Assembly: GCF_024346875.1 (NCBI RefSeq)
Contig: NZ_AP024871.1
Span: forward strand, 806,001-870,000
Direction: 5' to 3'
Length of the DNA: 64,000 bases
Origin: Vibrio gallicus
Lineage (GTDB): Bacteria; Pseudomonadota; Gammaproteobacteria; Enterobacterales; Vibrionaceae
Shown here: positions 1 to 9,120 of the stretch, one piece after another
How positions within the stretch are numbered: position 1 is the first letter of the stretch
Layout of the letters: each line of letters begins with the position of its first letter
The notes under the pieces: model-generated
What the model was told of the DNA's origin: nothing
The model's database searches: none
The model's input: only the letters and a program-made list of their open reading frames with translations
Translations under genes and position numbers: made by a program

Positions 1-90
1 CAAAATCGATATCAAGAGTTGCAACAAAGAGTGCCGCAACTGATTGATTTAATATCAAAAACTGAATTGGAAATTAGAAAATTATTGTAG
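1..90 (+). CDS. 3' end of a gene, possibly LuxU phosphorelay protein
   Basis: An open frame runs from the window edge to a TAG at 88-90 and encodes the last 29 residues of a protein (ends LEIRKLL). It is convergent with yvcK and overlaps its stop by 9 bp. In Vibrio cholerae the gene beside the yvcK-moaA block is luxU (histidine phosphotransfer protein of quorum sensing), and a short helical tail would fit. That is inference from gene order only; the phosphorylated-histidine region lies outside the window. Confidence 0.5.
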   Translation, partial: QNRYQELQQRVPQLIDLISKTELEIRKLL

Positions 91-969
91 TTGTTCTAGG
101 ATTGCATCTCGAAGTTTGTCGCGATCATGTCGCCAGCCGCGCGTATAAGAAGCAAGATCACGAGTAACGGTATTCCATTGTTCGCTCAATTCAGGATTTG
201 GCTGGTTGCCGAGAATAACGTCAGGGCGTCGATTTTGGCAGGCGCGGGTAATCCAGTCTAACTTTTGCTCAATCCCCATACGTCCCGCAGGTCCAAATTC
301 TGGGCTGAGGTTTTCAATGAAAATGACCTTGGCTTTGGTGTTGGATTTGATTGCCTTACCAAGTTCTGGCAGTAGTAGCGGCGGCATAATACTGGTTAAG
401 AAGCTCCCAGGACCGAGAATAATTGCATCTGCCTCTTTTAACGCAGTGATGGCCTCATTAATAGCGGGAACTTCTGGGTCGAGATCAAGCCTTAGTAATT
501 CATCTTCCATCTCATCCACACTGGTTTCACCCTTAACCCATTTCCCACCAGTAGAAAGAGCGCGCAGATCAGAAGGGTGCTCAGACATTGGCAGTATCTT
601 GGTCTTAATTCGTAGAAATTCACGCACCAGATTAATGGCTTCAAGAGGGCGAATTGAAAGGTTATCTACCGCCGCAAGGATGAGGTTACCAAGGTTGTGA
701 CCATCAAGCTCACCAGCGCCTCGAAAGCGATATTCAAATAACATTGAGCTGATAGTCGGCTCGGTTATCAACTGGTTAAGGCAGTTTCTGGTGTCGCCCC
801 AGGCTATGCCTCCTTGGCAAAATCGAATGCGTCCAGTTGAGCCACCATTGTCAGTGGTAGTTACAATACCGGTAGCATTTTCTTTGAAATCGCGCAGGGC
901 GGCTAGTATACGACCTAGCCCGTGACCACCACCAACAGCAACGACTTTATTATTCTTATAGATATCCAT
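82..969 (-). CDS. yvcK: YvcK/CofD-like family protein (gluconeogenesis factor)
   Basis: A 295-residue protein of the UPF0052/YvcK family, usual length about 300. It has the N-terminal nucleotide-binding GGGHGLG (residues 13-19), DNGGSTG (40-46), a GDTRNC motif near 57-62 and LGPGSFLTS in the second half, the same fold as CofD. Family members bind UDP-sugars and affect growth on gluconeogenic carbon sources and cell-wall synthesis in Bacillus; the role in vibrios is not settled. ATG at 969 is the only good start. It is divergent from moaA, with the Moco riboswitch between them. Confidence 0.93.
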   Translation of the reverse strand: MDIYKNNKVVAVGGGHGLGRILAALRDFKENATGIVTTTDNGGSTGRIRFCQGGIAWGDTRNCLNQLITEPTISSMLFEYRFRGAGELDGHNLGNLILAAVDNLSIRPLEAINLVREFLRIKTKILPMSEHPSDLRALSTGGKWVKGETSVDEMEDELLRLDLDPEVPAINEAITALKEADAIILGPGSFLTSIMPPLLLPELGKAIKSNTKAKVIFIENLSPEFGPAGRMGIEQKLDWITRACQNRRPDVILGNQPNPELSEQWNTVTRDLASYTRGWRHDRDKLRDAILEQLQ

Positions 970-1111
970 AGATCTGAATAGGTTGTGTCTGAGTTACGGT
1001 AAACCCTACTGTAATATTGTGATAGCGCCAAGTTTTTTGCAGTACTCAATCTAAATAAACTCGATACACCGCAAAGAAAATTCACACCAAAGCAGTTAAC
1101 TTACTGTATAA

Positions 1112-1139
1112 TTGACTCTACTTATAAATGTTTTATAAG
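1112..1139 (+). promoter_or_regulatory. Candidate sigma-70 promoter of moaABCDE
   Basis: TTGACT at 1112-1117 is followed after 16 bases by TATAAG at 1134-1139. Transcription would start near 1146, just upstream of the riboswitch fold. The position and near-consensus boxes support it; it is not proven. Confidence 0.55.
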
Positions 1140-1154
1140 TGTCGAACTCCGAGT

Positions 1155-1265
1155 TCATTAGGCTAAGTATCACTACCAATGTGAAATACGCGTATTGAGC
1201 CGTGGCATGTGCCACCGGGTTGCTTTAGAAATGAAGTAGCCTCCCGATATTTGGAAAGGTGTTTT
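1155..1265 (+). promoter_or_regulatory. Moco (molybdenum cofactor) RNA motif upstream of moaA
   Basis: The leader matches the E. coli moaA Moco RNA: GGCTA (1161-1165) pairs with TAGCC (1237-1241), a hairpin GTGGCA/TGCCAC lies at 1202-1215, and a CTT-TAGAAATG-AAG hairpin at about 1223-1236 carries a GAAA loop. It is followed by the conserved GCCTCCCG and GGAAAGGTG blocks. The last block contains the ribosome binding site, so ligand-dependent folding would control moaA translation. In E. coli this element represses moaA when cofactor is abundant. Confidence 0.88.
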
Positions 1266-2255
1266 GTGACGCAACAATTCGAAGATGGTTACCAGCGAAG
1301 ATTTTATTATCTGCGCTTATCGGTGACCGATGTATGTAATTTTAAATGTACGTATTGCTTACCAGATGGGTATCGCCCTGATGGAAGTAAGCGTCCTTCT
1401 TTTATCTCGCTTCCTGAAATAAAGCGCGTGGTAACAGCATTTGCTCACTGTGGAACCAACAAGGTTCGAATCACAGGGGGCGAGCCAACCCTACGTCGTG
1501 ATTTCACCGAGATCGTTGAGACCGTGGCACAAACGCCAGGCATAGACAAAGTTGCGATGACTACCAACGGTTATCGTATGGCTAAGCATGTTGAACAGTG
1601 GCGTCAAGCAGGGCTTACCCATATTAATGTCAGTCTTGATAGCCTTGATGCAAAGCAGTTTCATCAGATCACAGGACAAAATCGCTTTCATGACGTAATG
1701 GCGGGCATCGACCGCGCATTAGAAGTCGGCTACAAGCAGATCAAAATCAATGTGGTGTTGCTTAAAGACCTTAATAGCCAGCAGTTTCCTCAATTCCTTA
1801 ATTGGATCAAAGATAAACCGATTCAGCTTAGGTTTATTGAGCTAATGAAAACCGGTGAAATGGATGAGTTATTTGATAACCACCACGTTTCAGGGGTTAG
1901 CTTACGCAACCACTTAATTGCTAATGGTTGGCTATTAAAGCTACGTGAAGCCAATGATGGTCCTGCACAAGTGTTTATACACCCTGATTATCAAGGTGAA
2001 ATTGGCCTGATAATGCCGTATGAAAAAGGCTTTTGTTCAACGTGTAATCGCTTGAGGGTCTCTTCACGAGGCAAACTTCATCTGTGCTTATTTGGTGATG
2101 ATGGCTTAGAGCTTAGAGATCTAATGCAGAGTGATGAGCAAGAACAACAACTAATTGCTCGTATTTCTGAAGGCCTTACGCACAAAGATGTGAGTCACCA
2201 TTTATCTGAAGGTGATAGCGGTGCTACCCCTCATCTAGCCTCTATAGGCGGTTAA
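1266..2255 (+). CDS. moaA: GTP 3',8-cyclase MoaA
   Basis: Radical-SAM enzyme making 3',8-cyclo-GTP from GTP, first step of molybdopterin synthesis. With the start at GTG 1266 it is 329 residues, the E. coli length. The N-terminal cluster CX3CX2C is C24, C28, C31; the C-terminal cluster is CSTCNR plus a third Cys about 14 residues later; the protein ends in the catalytic GlyGly. The frame stays open upstream to 1209, but that stretch is the riboswitch. GTG 1266 sits 6 bases after the AGG of GGAAAGG and aligns with the E. coli start. First gene of moaABCDE. Confidence 0.96.
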   Translation: MTQQFEDGYQRRFYYLRLSVTDVCNFKCTYCLPDGYRPDGSKRPSFISLPEIKRVVTAFAHCGTNKVRITGGEPTLRRDFTEIVETVAQTPGIDKVAMTTNGYRMAKHVEQWRQAGLTHINVSLDSLDAKQFHQITGQNRFHDVMAGIDRALEVGYKQIKINVVLLKDLNSQQFPQFLNWIKDKPIQLRFIELMKTGEMDELFDNHHVSGVSLRNHLIANGWLLKLREANDGPAQVFIHPDYQGEIGLIMPYEKGFCSTCNRLRVSSRGKLHLCLFGDDGLELRDLMQSDEQEQQLIARISEGLTHKDVSHHLSEGDSGATPHLASIGG

Positions 2256-2328
2256 TCTTTTTTTGCTCAGGGGAGACCCTTGAGCACTTTCTCATTTATA
2301 TAAACTTAATACATAGGAATTTCTTGCT

Positions 2329-2841
2329 ATGGGACACGCTCAATCTGATTTTCGACCAGCAAACATTGCCGTTTTAACCGTTTCGGATACTCGCACTGAA
2401 GAAACCGATACCAGTGGCGGATATCTTGCAGAGCAACTGCAACAGTGTGGTCATACTTTGACTGGCAAACAGATCGTTATCGATGACGTATATAAAATTC
2501 GTGCTGCAGTATCACAATGGATTGCTGCTGAGAATGTAGATGCGATTCTAATTACTGGTGGTACTGGTTTCTCGGCACGTGATTTTACACCTGAAGCAGT
2601 ATCAGTACTGTTTGATAAGCAGATTGAAGGCTTTGGTGAGTTGTTCCGTTCAATTTCTTATCAGCAAATCGGTACGTCCACCATTCAATCTCGCGCAGTA
2701 GCGGGTATTGCAAACCGTACAGTAATCTTTGTGATGCCAGGTTCTACTGGAGCATGTCGCACTGCTTGGGATGGAATTCTTAAACAACAGTTAGATTCTA
2801 GCCATAAGCCATGTAACTTTATGCCGCATATCGGAGCATAA
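2329..2841 (+). CDS. moaB: Molybdenum cofactor biosynthesis protein B
   Basis: MoaB/MogA-like protein of 170 residues, the usual length. It shows the TVSDTR motif near the N terminus, the molybdopterin-binding TGGTGFSARDFTPEAV segment around residues 85-100 and VMPGSTGACR near 143-152. It binds molybdopterin; its adenylation role overlaps that of MogA in gammaproteobacteria. It lies 73 bp after moaA and 6 bp before moaC, so it is co-transcribed. Confidence 0.95.
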   Translation: MGHAQSDFRPANIAVLTVSDTRTEETDTSGGYLAEQLQQCGHTLTGKQIVIDDVYKIRAAVSQWIAAENVDAILITGGTGFSARDFTPEAVSVLFDKQIEGFGELFRSISYQQIGTSTIQSRAVAGIANRTVIFVMPGSTGACRTAWDGILKQQLDSSHKPCNFMPHIGA

Positions 2842-2847
2842 TTTAGC

Positions 2848-3327
2848 ATGAGTGAATTGACCCACATTAATCAAAACGGCGAAGCTAATATGGTGGACGT
2901 TTCGGGCAAAGCTGAAACGGTGCGTGCAGCAAGAGCTGAGGCGTATGTTGAGATGGCGCCAGAAACACTGCAACTAATCGTAAGTGGTTCACATCATAAA
3001 GGCGATGTATTTGCCACAGCACGCATTGCGGGTATCCAAGCGGCGAAGAAAACCTGGGATTTAATCCCGCTATGTCATCCATTACTACTATCTAAGGTTG
3101 AGGTGCAGCTTACTGCATTGCCAGAGAGCAATCAGGTACATATTGAGTCTGTATGTAAGCTGGCCGGTAAAACGGGCGTTGAAATGGAGGCCCTAACGGC
3201 GGCATCGGTCGCGGCATTGACCATCTACGATATGTGTAAAGCGGTGCAAAAAGATATGGTAATTAGTCAGGTACGCCTATTAGAGAAAAAGGGCGGAAAA
3301 TCTGGACACTTTGAGGCTAAGTCATGA
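2848..3327 (+). CDS. moaC: Cyclic pyranopterin monophosphate synthase MoaC
   Basis: Converts 3',8-cyclo-GTP to cyclic pyranopterin monophosphate after MoaA. The 159-residue protein carries the conserved [14 protein letters not shown] (residues about 72-79) and GVEMEALTA (about 110-118) active-site segments, and the conserved D and K of the [11 protein letters not shown] helix. Its stop overlaps the moaD start by 4 bp (ATGA), a sign of translational coupling. Confidence 0.96.
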   Translation: MSELTHINQNGEANMVDVSGKAETVRAARAEAYVEMAPETLQLIVSGSHHKGDVFATARIAGIQAAKKTWDLIPLCHPLLLSKVEVQLTALPESNQVHIESVCKLAGKTGVEMEALTAASVAALTIYDMCKAVQKDMVISQVRLLEKKGGKSGHFEAKS

Positions 3328-3569
3328 TTAAAGTTGTTTTCTTTGCTCAGGTACGAGAGCTAGTTGGTATCGATGAGATTGTTATTGACTCTCAATCGAC
3401 CACAGTTGAAGCGATTCGCCAGCAACTGCTGTTGAAGGGTGGCAAATGGGAACTGGCGTTAGAGTCGGGGAAACTGCTTACGGCAGTTAACCACACCATG
3501 GTTCCTCTTACAGCTGAAGTCAACGCGGGTGATGAGGTTGCATTCTTCCCTCCAGTTACAGGCGGTTAG
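3324..3569 (+). CDS. moaD: Molybdopterin synthase sulfur carrier subunit MoaD
   Basis: Ubiquitin-like sulfur carrier of 81 residues ending in the required GlyGly (PPVTGG), which is adenylated by MoeB and then thiocarboxylated. Together with MoaE it inserts the dithiolene sulfurs into precursor Z. It overlaps moaC by 4 bp and is 2 bp from moaE, matching the fixed stoichiometry of the synthase. Confidence 0.95.
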   Translation: MIKVVFFAQVRELVGIDEIVIDSQSTTVEAIRQQLLLKGGKWELALESGKLLTAVNHTMVPLTAEVNAGDEVAFFPPVTGG

Positions 3570-3571
3570 GC

Positions 3572-4024
3572 ATGGATAAGGTATTGGTTCAGTCTCAAGA
3601 TTTTGATCTATCCCAAGAATATTCTTGGTTAAGTGAAGATCAAGGTGTCGGAGCAGTTGTAACCTTTATTGGTAAAGTGAGAGATTTTAATTTAGGGGAC
3701 AATGTTGTTGGCTTGCATCTTCAGCACTACCCAGGAATGACTGAAAAATCTTTGCAGAGCATTATTGAACAAGCACGACAGCGCTGGCCGTTGGATAAAG
3801 TATCAATCATCCATCGAGTAGGAGACCTTGATATTGGCGATCAAATTGTCTTTGTTGGAGTCTCTAGCGCCCACCGAGATGCTGCTTTTGCCAGCTGTGA
3901 TTTCCTTATGGACTACCTTAAAACACAGGCTCCATTTTGGAAAAAAGAGCGCTTAGCCAAGGGAAGTCGCTGGCTTGATTCGAGAGAATCTGATCATCAA
4001 GCAGCTTCAAGATGGCTGAAATAA
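3572..4024 (+). CDS. moaE: Molybdopterin synthase catalytic subunit MoaE
   Basis: Catalytic subunit of 150 residues, the family length. Conserved features are the GAVVTFIGKVRD segment (about 27-38), HYPGMTEK, a VSSAHRDAAF motif near 106-115 and the active-site Lys region PFWKKE near 126-131. Last gene of the moa operon; a factor-independent terminator follows at 4070-4097. Confidence 0.95.
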   Translation: MDKVLVQSQDFDLSQEYSWLSEDQGVGAVVTFIGKVRDFNLGDNVVGLHLQHYPGMTEKSLQSIIEQARQRWPLDKVSIIHRVGDLDIGDQIVFVGVSSAHRDAAFASCDFLMDYLKTQAPFWKKERLAKGSRWLDSRESDHQAASRWLK

Positions 4025-4036
4025 AACTACATTAAG

Positions 4037-4052
4037 CGTGATCTGTATCACG
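4037..4052. promoter_or_regulatory. CRP-like palindrome downstream of moaE
   Basis: CGTGAT-CTGT-ATCACG is a perfect inverted repeat and fits the GTGA-N6-TCAC core of a CRP/FNR-family site. It sits 13 bp after the moaE stop and about 480 bp before oppA. The motif is seen; its use is unknown. Confidence 0.35.
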
Positions 4053-4069
4053 AAAATATGAAAGTAAGA

Positions 4070-4097
4070 AAGCTCCTATATTAGGAGCTTTTTTTTA
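4070..4097 (+). terminator. Terminator of the moa operon
   Basis: Nine-base stem AAGCTCCTA/TAGGAGCTT with a TAT loop, followed by a run of T residues at 4089-4096. Confidence 0.92.
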
Positions 4098-4536
4098 TTC
4101 TATTAGGTTTGCTTTAGCCTTTTTTAGGTAACTAAATATTGCAATTGTAGCGATGGAATCTTCATATCTTTAATTATATGTTATTGAAATTGTTGTATTT
4201 ATGTTGTCGCTCGGGGTTGTGTTTGAGGTGTTAATCACGTTTATTGATTAATTTACACTGTTGAGTTGGCTTGCTGTAAAAAGTGTGGGCTATATCACTG
4301 ACATTTTCATCAACCACCGAACTTTAAGCTGGAATATTGACGTATGCAGGAATTTAACAATTCCAATGTGACATTTTCATGGTAAAAAAAACTAATAATT
4401 GGTAACTTTGTTTCCAATTCCTTATGAGTTTTGGCTTTTTTAGGTGAATATACAGATAAAAAATACCTAGAAGAGGAAGCCGAAATCCTCATTGGGAGTT
4501 TCACGGATGCAACTTTTAAAATTGGAGTTTTTTTGC
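4098..4536 (+). other. Long upstream region of oppA
   Basis: About 440 bp without a credible gene. It must contain the opp promoter and a long leader, as in E. coli where oppA is controlled after transcription by small RNAs. A GGAG at 4524-4527 lies 9 bases before the oppA ATG. I could not pick a promoter or sRNA target with confidence. Confidence 0.4.
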
Positions 4537-6168
4537 ATGTATAAAAATAAGATCACTCAGTCTCTGCTTCTTGGTGCCGGTTTAGCCGTAGCCGCTACTT
4601 CTTTCTCTTCTATCGCAGCCCACGTTCCAGATGGTACTAAACTTGCTAAAGTTCAAGAACTTGTTCGCGGTAATGGTACTGAGGTGGCGTCAATTGACCC
4701 ACATAAAACAGAGGGTGTGCCAGAGTCGCACGTAATCCGCGACATTCTAGAAGGTCTAGTAAATCAAGATGCTGATGGTAATACTGTTCCTGGTGTTGCT
4801 ACTAGCTGGGAAACGACAGACAACAAAACCTTTACTTTCCATCTTAGAAAAGAAGCAACATGGTCTAATGGTGACCCAGTAACAGCACAAGATTTCGTGT
4901 ATAGCTGGCAGCGTGCAGTTGACCCTGCTACAGCATCACCGTATTCATGGTATATCGAAATGACTACCATGACTAACTCTGCTGACATCGTTGCGGGTAA
5001 GAAAGACAAGTCAACTCTTGGCGTTAAAGCAATTGATGACCATACATTAGAAATTCACCTAGACACTCCGTTGCCATATTTTGTAATGATGACTGGCCAC
5101 ACAACTATGAAGCCTGTGCATAAAGCAACGGTTGAAAAGTTTGGTGACCAATGGACTCGTCCTGCAAACTTCGTAGGTAACGGCGCATTTGTTCCAAGTA
5201 ACTGGGTAGTTAATGAGCGTTTAGAGCTTAAGCGCAACGAAAAATACTGGGACAACGAGCACACCGTACTTAATAAAGTGACCTACTTACCGATCGAGAA
5301 TCAGGTATCAGAAATGAACCGCTTCTTATCTGGTGAAATTCAGATCACTAACGAGCTTCCAGTAGAACACTTCCGTCGCTTACAAAAAGAGCACCCAGAA
5401 GCGGTTAACGTGAAAGGTAACTTGTGTTCTTACTACTATGGTTTCAACAACCAGAAAGCACCGTTTAACGATGTTCGCGTTCGTAAAGCACTTTCGTACA
5501 CGATTGACCGTGACGTGATTGCAAAAGCTATCCTTGGCCAAGGTCAAAAGCCTGCATACTTCCTAACGCCTGAAATCACTGCTGGATTCCACCCGGATCT
5601 TCCTGCATATGGAAAAATGACGCAAAAAGAACGTATCGCAGCGGCAAAAGAGCTTCTAGAGGAAGCTGGCTTTAATAAGAGCAATCCACTTGAGTTCACT
5701 TTGCTTTATAACACCTCTGAAAACCACAAGAAGATTGCAACTGCAATCCAATCTATGTGGAGAAAAGACCTAGGTGTTAAAATCCAGCTTGAGAACCAAG
5801 AGTGGAAAACATACCTAGATACGCGTCGCGAAGGTAACTTCGATGTAACTCGTGCGGGTTGGTGTGGTGACTACAATGAAGCGTCAAGCTTCCTATCACT
5901 AATGCAGTCAAACAACAGCTCAAACGATCCTAAGTATCATAGCGACACTTACGATGCATTGATGGATAAAGCAATGGAAGCTACTAGCGACGAAGCTCGT
6001 GAAGACATCTATAACAAAGCTGAACAGCAGCTGGCACAAGATATGCCAATTGCACCTATCTATCAGTACGTAACATCTCGTCTTGTATCACCAACCGTTG
6101 GTGGTTACCCAGCTCACAATGCTGAAGATAAGATGTTCTCTAAAGATATGTACATCATCGCTAAATAA
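4537..6168 (+). CDS. oppA: Periplasmic oligopeptide-binding protein OppA
   Basis: SBP family 5 receptor that delivers peptides to OppBCDF. From ATG 4537 it is 543 residues, equal to E. coli OppA. A Sec signal peptide covers about residues 1-28 (KNK, hydrophobic core, SIAA). The family pattern of a peptide-binding two-lobe protein is continuous, and the two Cys that form the OppA disulfide are present (in LCSYYYGF and AGWCGDYN). An upstream in-frame start at 4492 would precede the signal peptide and is rejected. Confidence 0.96.
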   Translation: MYKNKITQSLLLGAGLAVAATSFSSIAAHVPDGTKLAKVQELVRGNGTEVASIDPHKTEGVPESHVIRDILEGLVNQDADGNTVPGVATSWETTDNKTFTFHLRKEATWSNGDPVTAQDFVYSWQRAVDPATASPYSWYIEMTTMTNSADIVAGKKDKSTLGVKAIDDHTLEIHLDTPLPYFVMMTGHTTMKPVHKATVEKFGDQWTRPANFVGNGAFVPSNWVVNERLELKRNEKYWDNEHTVLNKVTYLPIENQVSEMNRFLSGEIQITNELPVEHFRRLQKEHPEAVNVKGNLCSYYYGFNNQKAPFNDVRVRKALSYTIDRDVIAKAILGQGQKPAYFLTPEITAGFHPDLPAYGKMTQKERIAAAKELLEEAGFNKSNPLEFTLLYNTSENHKKIATAIQSMWRKDLGVKIQLENQEWKTYLDTRREGNFDVTRAGWCGDYNEASSFLSLMQSNNSSNDPKYHSDTYDALMDKAMEATSDEAREDIYNKAEQQLAQDMPIAPIYQYVTSRLVSPTVGGYPAHNAEDKMFSKDMYIIAK

Positions 6169-6183
6169 TACCCCTTGTACACT

Positions 6184-6248
6184 AGGGCCATACAGGCCCT
6201 AAGTTAAAACAATAATATGAAAGGCACTGCATGCGGAAACGCATGCAG
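6184..6248 (+). promoter_or_regulatory. Two hairpins between oppA and oppB
   Basis: AGGGCC/GGCCCT (6184-6200) is followed by a perfect nine-pair stem CTGCATGCG/CGCATGCAG closed by a GAAA tetraloop (6227-6248), then a T-rich stretch around 6260-6269. Such structures stabilise the oppA message and attenuate read-through, giving more receptor than permease. The structure is seen; the effect is inferred. Confidence 0.7.
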
Positions 6249-6291
6249 AGTCTTGTTACTTTTTTTTTATTTGTCACAGACTGGAAGAATC

Positions 6292-7212
6292 ATGTTTAAA
6301 TTTATTGCTAAACGGATATTCGAAGCAATCCCAACATTACTGGTTCTCATTACGATATCTTTTTTCTTGATGCGCTTTGCACCAGGTAACCCATTCTCAA
6401 GTGAACGTCCATTGCCTCCTGAAGTTATGGCAAACATCAACGCTAAATATGGTCTAGATAAACCTGTACTTGAACAGTACACCACTTATTTGACTAATAT
6501 ATTGCAAGGTGACTTTGGTCCTTCATTTAAATACAAAGACTATACCGTAAATGAGCTTGTTTCTACGGCACTACCTGTATCAGCTAGGATCGGCTCTTTC
6601 GCATTTCTATTTACGGTTATTATGGGGGTCACAGTCGGAACCATAGCCGCATTACGGCAAAACACCTGGCTGGATTACTCGATAATGGCGACCGCCATGC
6701 TCGGGGTCGTCATGCCCTCATTCGTACTGGCTCCGGTACTGATCTATCTATTTTCGATTAACCTTGGTTGGTTCCCCGCTGGTGGGTGGCACAACGGAGG
6801 GTGGGAGTTCGTCGTCTTACCGGTTATAGGTATGTCACTGCTTTATGTTGCAACGTTTGCACGTATTACGCGTGGCTCTATGATTGAAACCCTAAACAGT
6901 AACTTTATTCGTACGGCTCGCGCCAAAGGCTTGAGCTATAGATACATTGTTCTCAAACATGCACTTAAACCAGCACTGCTTCCGGTTGTTTCGTATATGG
7001 GACCTGCTTTTGTAGGTATCATCACCGGTTCAGTTGTTATTGAAACCATCTTTGGGCTACCTGGTATTGGTAAGCTGTTCGTCAACGCTGCCTTTAACCG
7101 TGACTATTCACTGGTTATGGGAATCACCATTTTAATTGGATTCTTATTTATCCTATTCAATGCGGTGGTTGATATCTTACTGGCTGCTATCGATCCTAAG
7201 ATTCGCTTCTAA
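6292..7212 (+). CDS. oppB: Oligopeptide ABC transporter permease OppB
   Basis: Inner-membrane permease of 306 residues, the E. coli length, with about six membrane segments and the binding-protein-dependent transport motif (EAA loop, seen as RARAKGLSYRYIVLKHALKPAL near residues 200-221). ATG 6292 aligns with the E. coli start (MFKFIAKRIFEAIPTL); an upstream in-frame start at 6217 lies in the attenuator hairpin. Second gene of opp. Confidence 0.96.
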   Translation: MFKFIAKRIFEAIPTLLVLITISFFLMRFAPGNPFSSERPLPPEVMANINAKYGLDKPVLEQYTTYLTNILQGDFGPSFKYKDYTVNELVSTALPVSARIGSFAFLFTVIMGVTVGTIAALRQNTWLDYSIMATAMLGVVMPSFVLAPVLIYLFSINLGWFPAGGWHNGGWEFVVLPVIGMSLLYVATFARITRGSMIETLNSNFIRTARAKGLSYRYIVLKHALKPALLPVVSYMGPAFVGIITGSVVIETIFGLPGIGKLFVNAAFNRDYSLVMGITILIGFLFILFNAVVDILLAAIDPKIRF

Positions 7213-7227
7213 TTGAGGAATTAAAGC

Positions 7228-8130
7228 ATGTTAACAAAAAAACAAAACCTCGAAGCGATCGAGAAATTCTCTGAAAACCTTGAGATTGAAGGTCGCTCTT
7301 TGTGGCAAGATGCCCGTATCCGTTTTATGCGAAATAAAGCGGCAATGGTGAGCCTATTTATTCTAACGCTTATTACGCTGTCGGTAATTTTCTTGCCAAT
7401 GTTGTCGCAATACGCCTTTGATGATACCGATTGGTATGCAATGCACGTAGGACCATCCGCAGAGCACCTATTTGGTACTGATAGCCTAGGTCGTGACCTA
7501 TATGTTCGTACCCTAGTTGGTGGACGTATCTCATTGATGGTTGGCGTACTTGGTGCGTTTGTTGCTGTACTGATTGGTACGCTATACGGTGCCGCTTCTG
7601 GTTTCATCGGTGGCCGTACTGACCGTATCATGATGCGTATTCTAGAAATCTTATACGCAGTGCCATTCATGTTCTTGGTTATCGTATTAGTGACCTTCTT
7701 TGGCCGAAATATCGTCCTGATATTTGTGGCTATCGGTGCTATCGCATGGCTAGATATGGCGCGTATTGTACGTGGACAGACTCTAAGCTTACGTAGCAAA
7801 GAGTTCATTGAAGCCGCTCATGTATGTGGCGTTAGCAAGTGGCGTATTATCACCCGCCATATCGTTCCAAATGTTTTGGGTATTGTAGCGGTTTATTCAA
7901 CCCTGCTAGTACCAAGTATGATTCTAACTGAATCGTTCCTGTCTTTCCTTGGTCTGGGTGTTCAAGAGCCAATGACAAGCTGGGGAGCACTACTGCAAGA
8001 AGGGTCACAGACAATGGAGGTTGCAGCATGGCAACTTACATTCCCTGCTTTGTTTATGGTAGTAACCCTATTCTGTTTCAACTACGTGGGCGATGGTCTA
8101 CGTGATGCACTTGATCCAAAAGACAGATAA
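7228..8130 (+). CDS. oppC: Oligopeptide ABC transporter permease OppC
   Basis: Second permease, 300 residues, with the N-terminal cytosolic OppC_N segment, the typical FGTDSLGRDL motif at about residues 88-97, five to six membrane helices and an EAA-type loop (EAAHVCGVSKWRIITRHIVPN). It lies 15 bp after oppB and pairs with it to form the channel. Confidence 0.96.
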   Translation: MLTKKQNLEAIEKFSENLEIEGRSLWQDARIRFMRNKAAMVSLFILTLITLSVIFLPMLSQYAFDDTDWYAMHVGPSAEHLFGTDSLGRDLYVRTLVGGRISLMVGVLGAFVAVLIGTLYGAASGFIGGRTDRIMMRILEILYAVPFMFLVIVLVTFFGRNIVLIFVAIGAIAWLDMARIVRGQTLSLRSKEFIEAAHVCGVSKWRIITRHIVPNVLGIVAVYSTLLVPSMILTESFLSFLGLGVQEPMTSWGALLQEGSQTMEVAAWQLTFPALFMVVTLFCFNYVGDGLRDALDPKDR

Positions 8131-8150
8131 TAATTACAAGGAATTCAGTG

Positions 8151-9119
8151 ATGACTAATCTATTAGACGTTAAAGACCTGCGGGTAGAGTTTACGACCCA
8201 AGATGGCATAGTAACTGCGGTTAATGACCTTAACTTCTCCCTAAAAGCGGGTGAGACCCTAGGTATTGTTGGTGAATCAGGCTCAGGTAAATCTCAAACC
8301 GTATTTGCGATTATGGGCTTGCTAGCGAAAAACGGCATTATCTCAGGCAGTGCTAAATTTGAAGGCAAAGAGATCCTAAACCTGCCGGAGAAAGAGCTAA
8401 ACAAAGTACGTGCTGAGCAGATCGCGATGATCTTCCAAGATCCGATGACTTCATTAAATCCATATATGAAGGTGTCTGATCAGTTGATGGAAGTGCTTAT
8501 GCTACATAAAGGCATGGGTAGAGCAGAGGCGTTTGAAGAATCAGTACGCATGCTGGAAGCCGTTAAAATTCCAGAAGCGCGTCAGCGTATCACCATGTAT
8601 CCGCACGAATTTTCTGGCGGTATGCGTCAGCGCGTTATGATAGCGATGGCACTACTGTGTCGCCCTAAGCTGCTGATTGCTGATGAACCGACAACAGCGC
8701 TAGATGTGACCGTTCAGGCTCAGATTATGGACCTGCTTAACGAACTTAAATCAGAGTTTGATACCTCTATCATCATGATTACCCACGACCTTGGCGTAGT
8801 TGCCGGATCCTGTGAGAAGGTATTGGTAATGTACGCTGGCCGTACCATGGAATATGGCTCTGTAGATGACATCTTCTATTCACCAAGCCATCCATACGCA
8901 GAGGGCTTGCTTAAAGCTATCCCTCGCCTGGATACCGTGGGTGAAGTTTTGCCAACGATACCTGGAAATCCACCGAACCTTCTTCGCTTACCACCTGGTT
9001 GTCCTTACCAAGAGCGCTGTCATCGTGTGACAGACCGCTGTAAGAGTGAATCGCCTATCCTGACTCCTTTTGGAGAGCAGCGTCAGCGAGCATGTTTTTC
9101 TGATCACGAGGCTTGGTAA
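8151..9119 (+). CDS. oppD: Oligopeptide ABC transporter ATPase OppD
   Basis: ABC ATPase of 322 residues: Walker A GESGSGKS (41-48), signature FSGGMRQR near 150, Walker B LLIADEPTTALD near 175, and the oligopeptide-family C-terminal extension with the Cys cluster CPYQERC...C. The ATG at 8151 is 7 bases after AAGGAA; an in-frame GTG at 8148 is too close to it. One base separates its stop from the oppF start. Confidence 0.96.
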   Translation: MTNLLDVKDLRVEFTTQDGIVTAVNDLNFSLKAGETLGIVGESGSGKSQTVFAIMGLLAKNGIISGSAKFEGKEILNLPEKELNKVRAEQIAMIFQDPMTSLNPYMKVSDQLMEVLMLHKGMGRAEAFEESVRMLEAVKIPEARQRITMYPHEFSGGMRQRVMIAMALLCRPKLLIADEPTTALDVTVQAQIMDLLNELKSEFDTSIIMITHDLGVVAGSCEKVLVMYAGRTMEYGSVDDIFYSPSHPYAEGLLKAIPRLDTVGEVLPTIPGNPPNLLRLPPGCPYQERCHRVTDRCKSESPILTPFGEQRQRACFSDHEAW

Positions 9120-9120
9120 A

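Noticed and set aside
7221..7808. 195-codon frame antisense to oppC
   Set aside because: Shadow of a well supported membrane permease gene.
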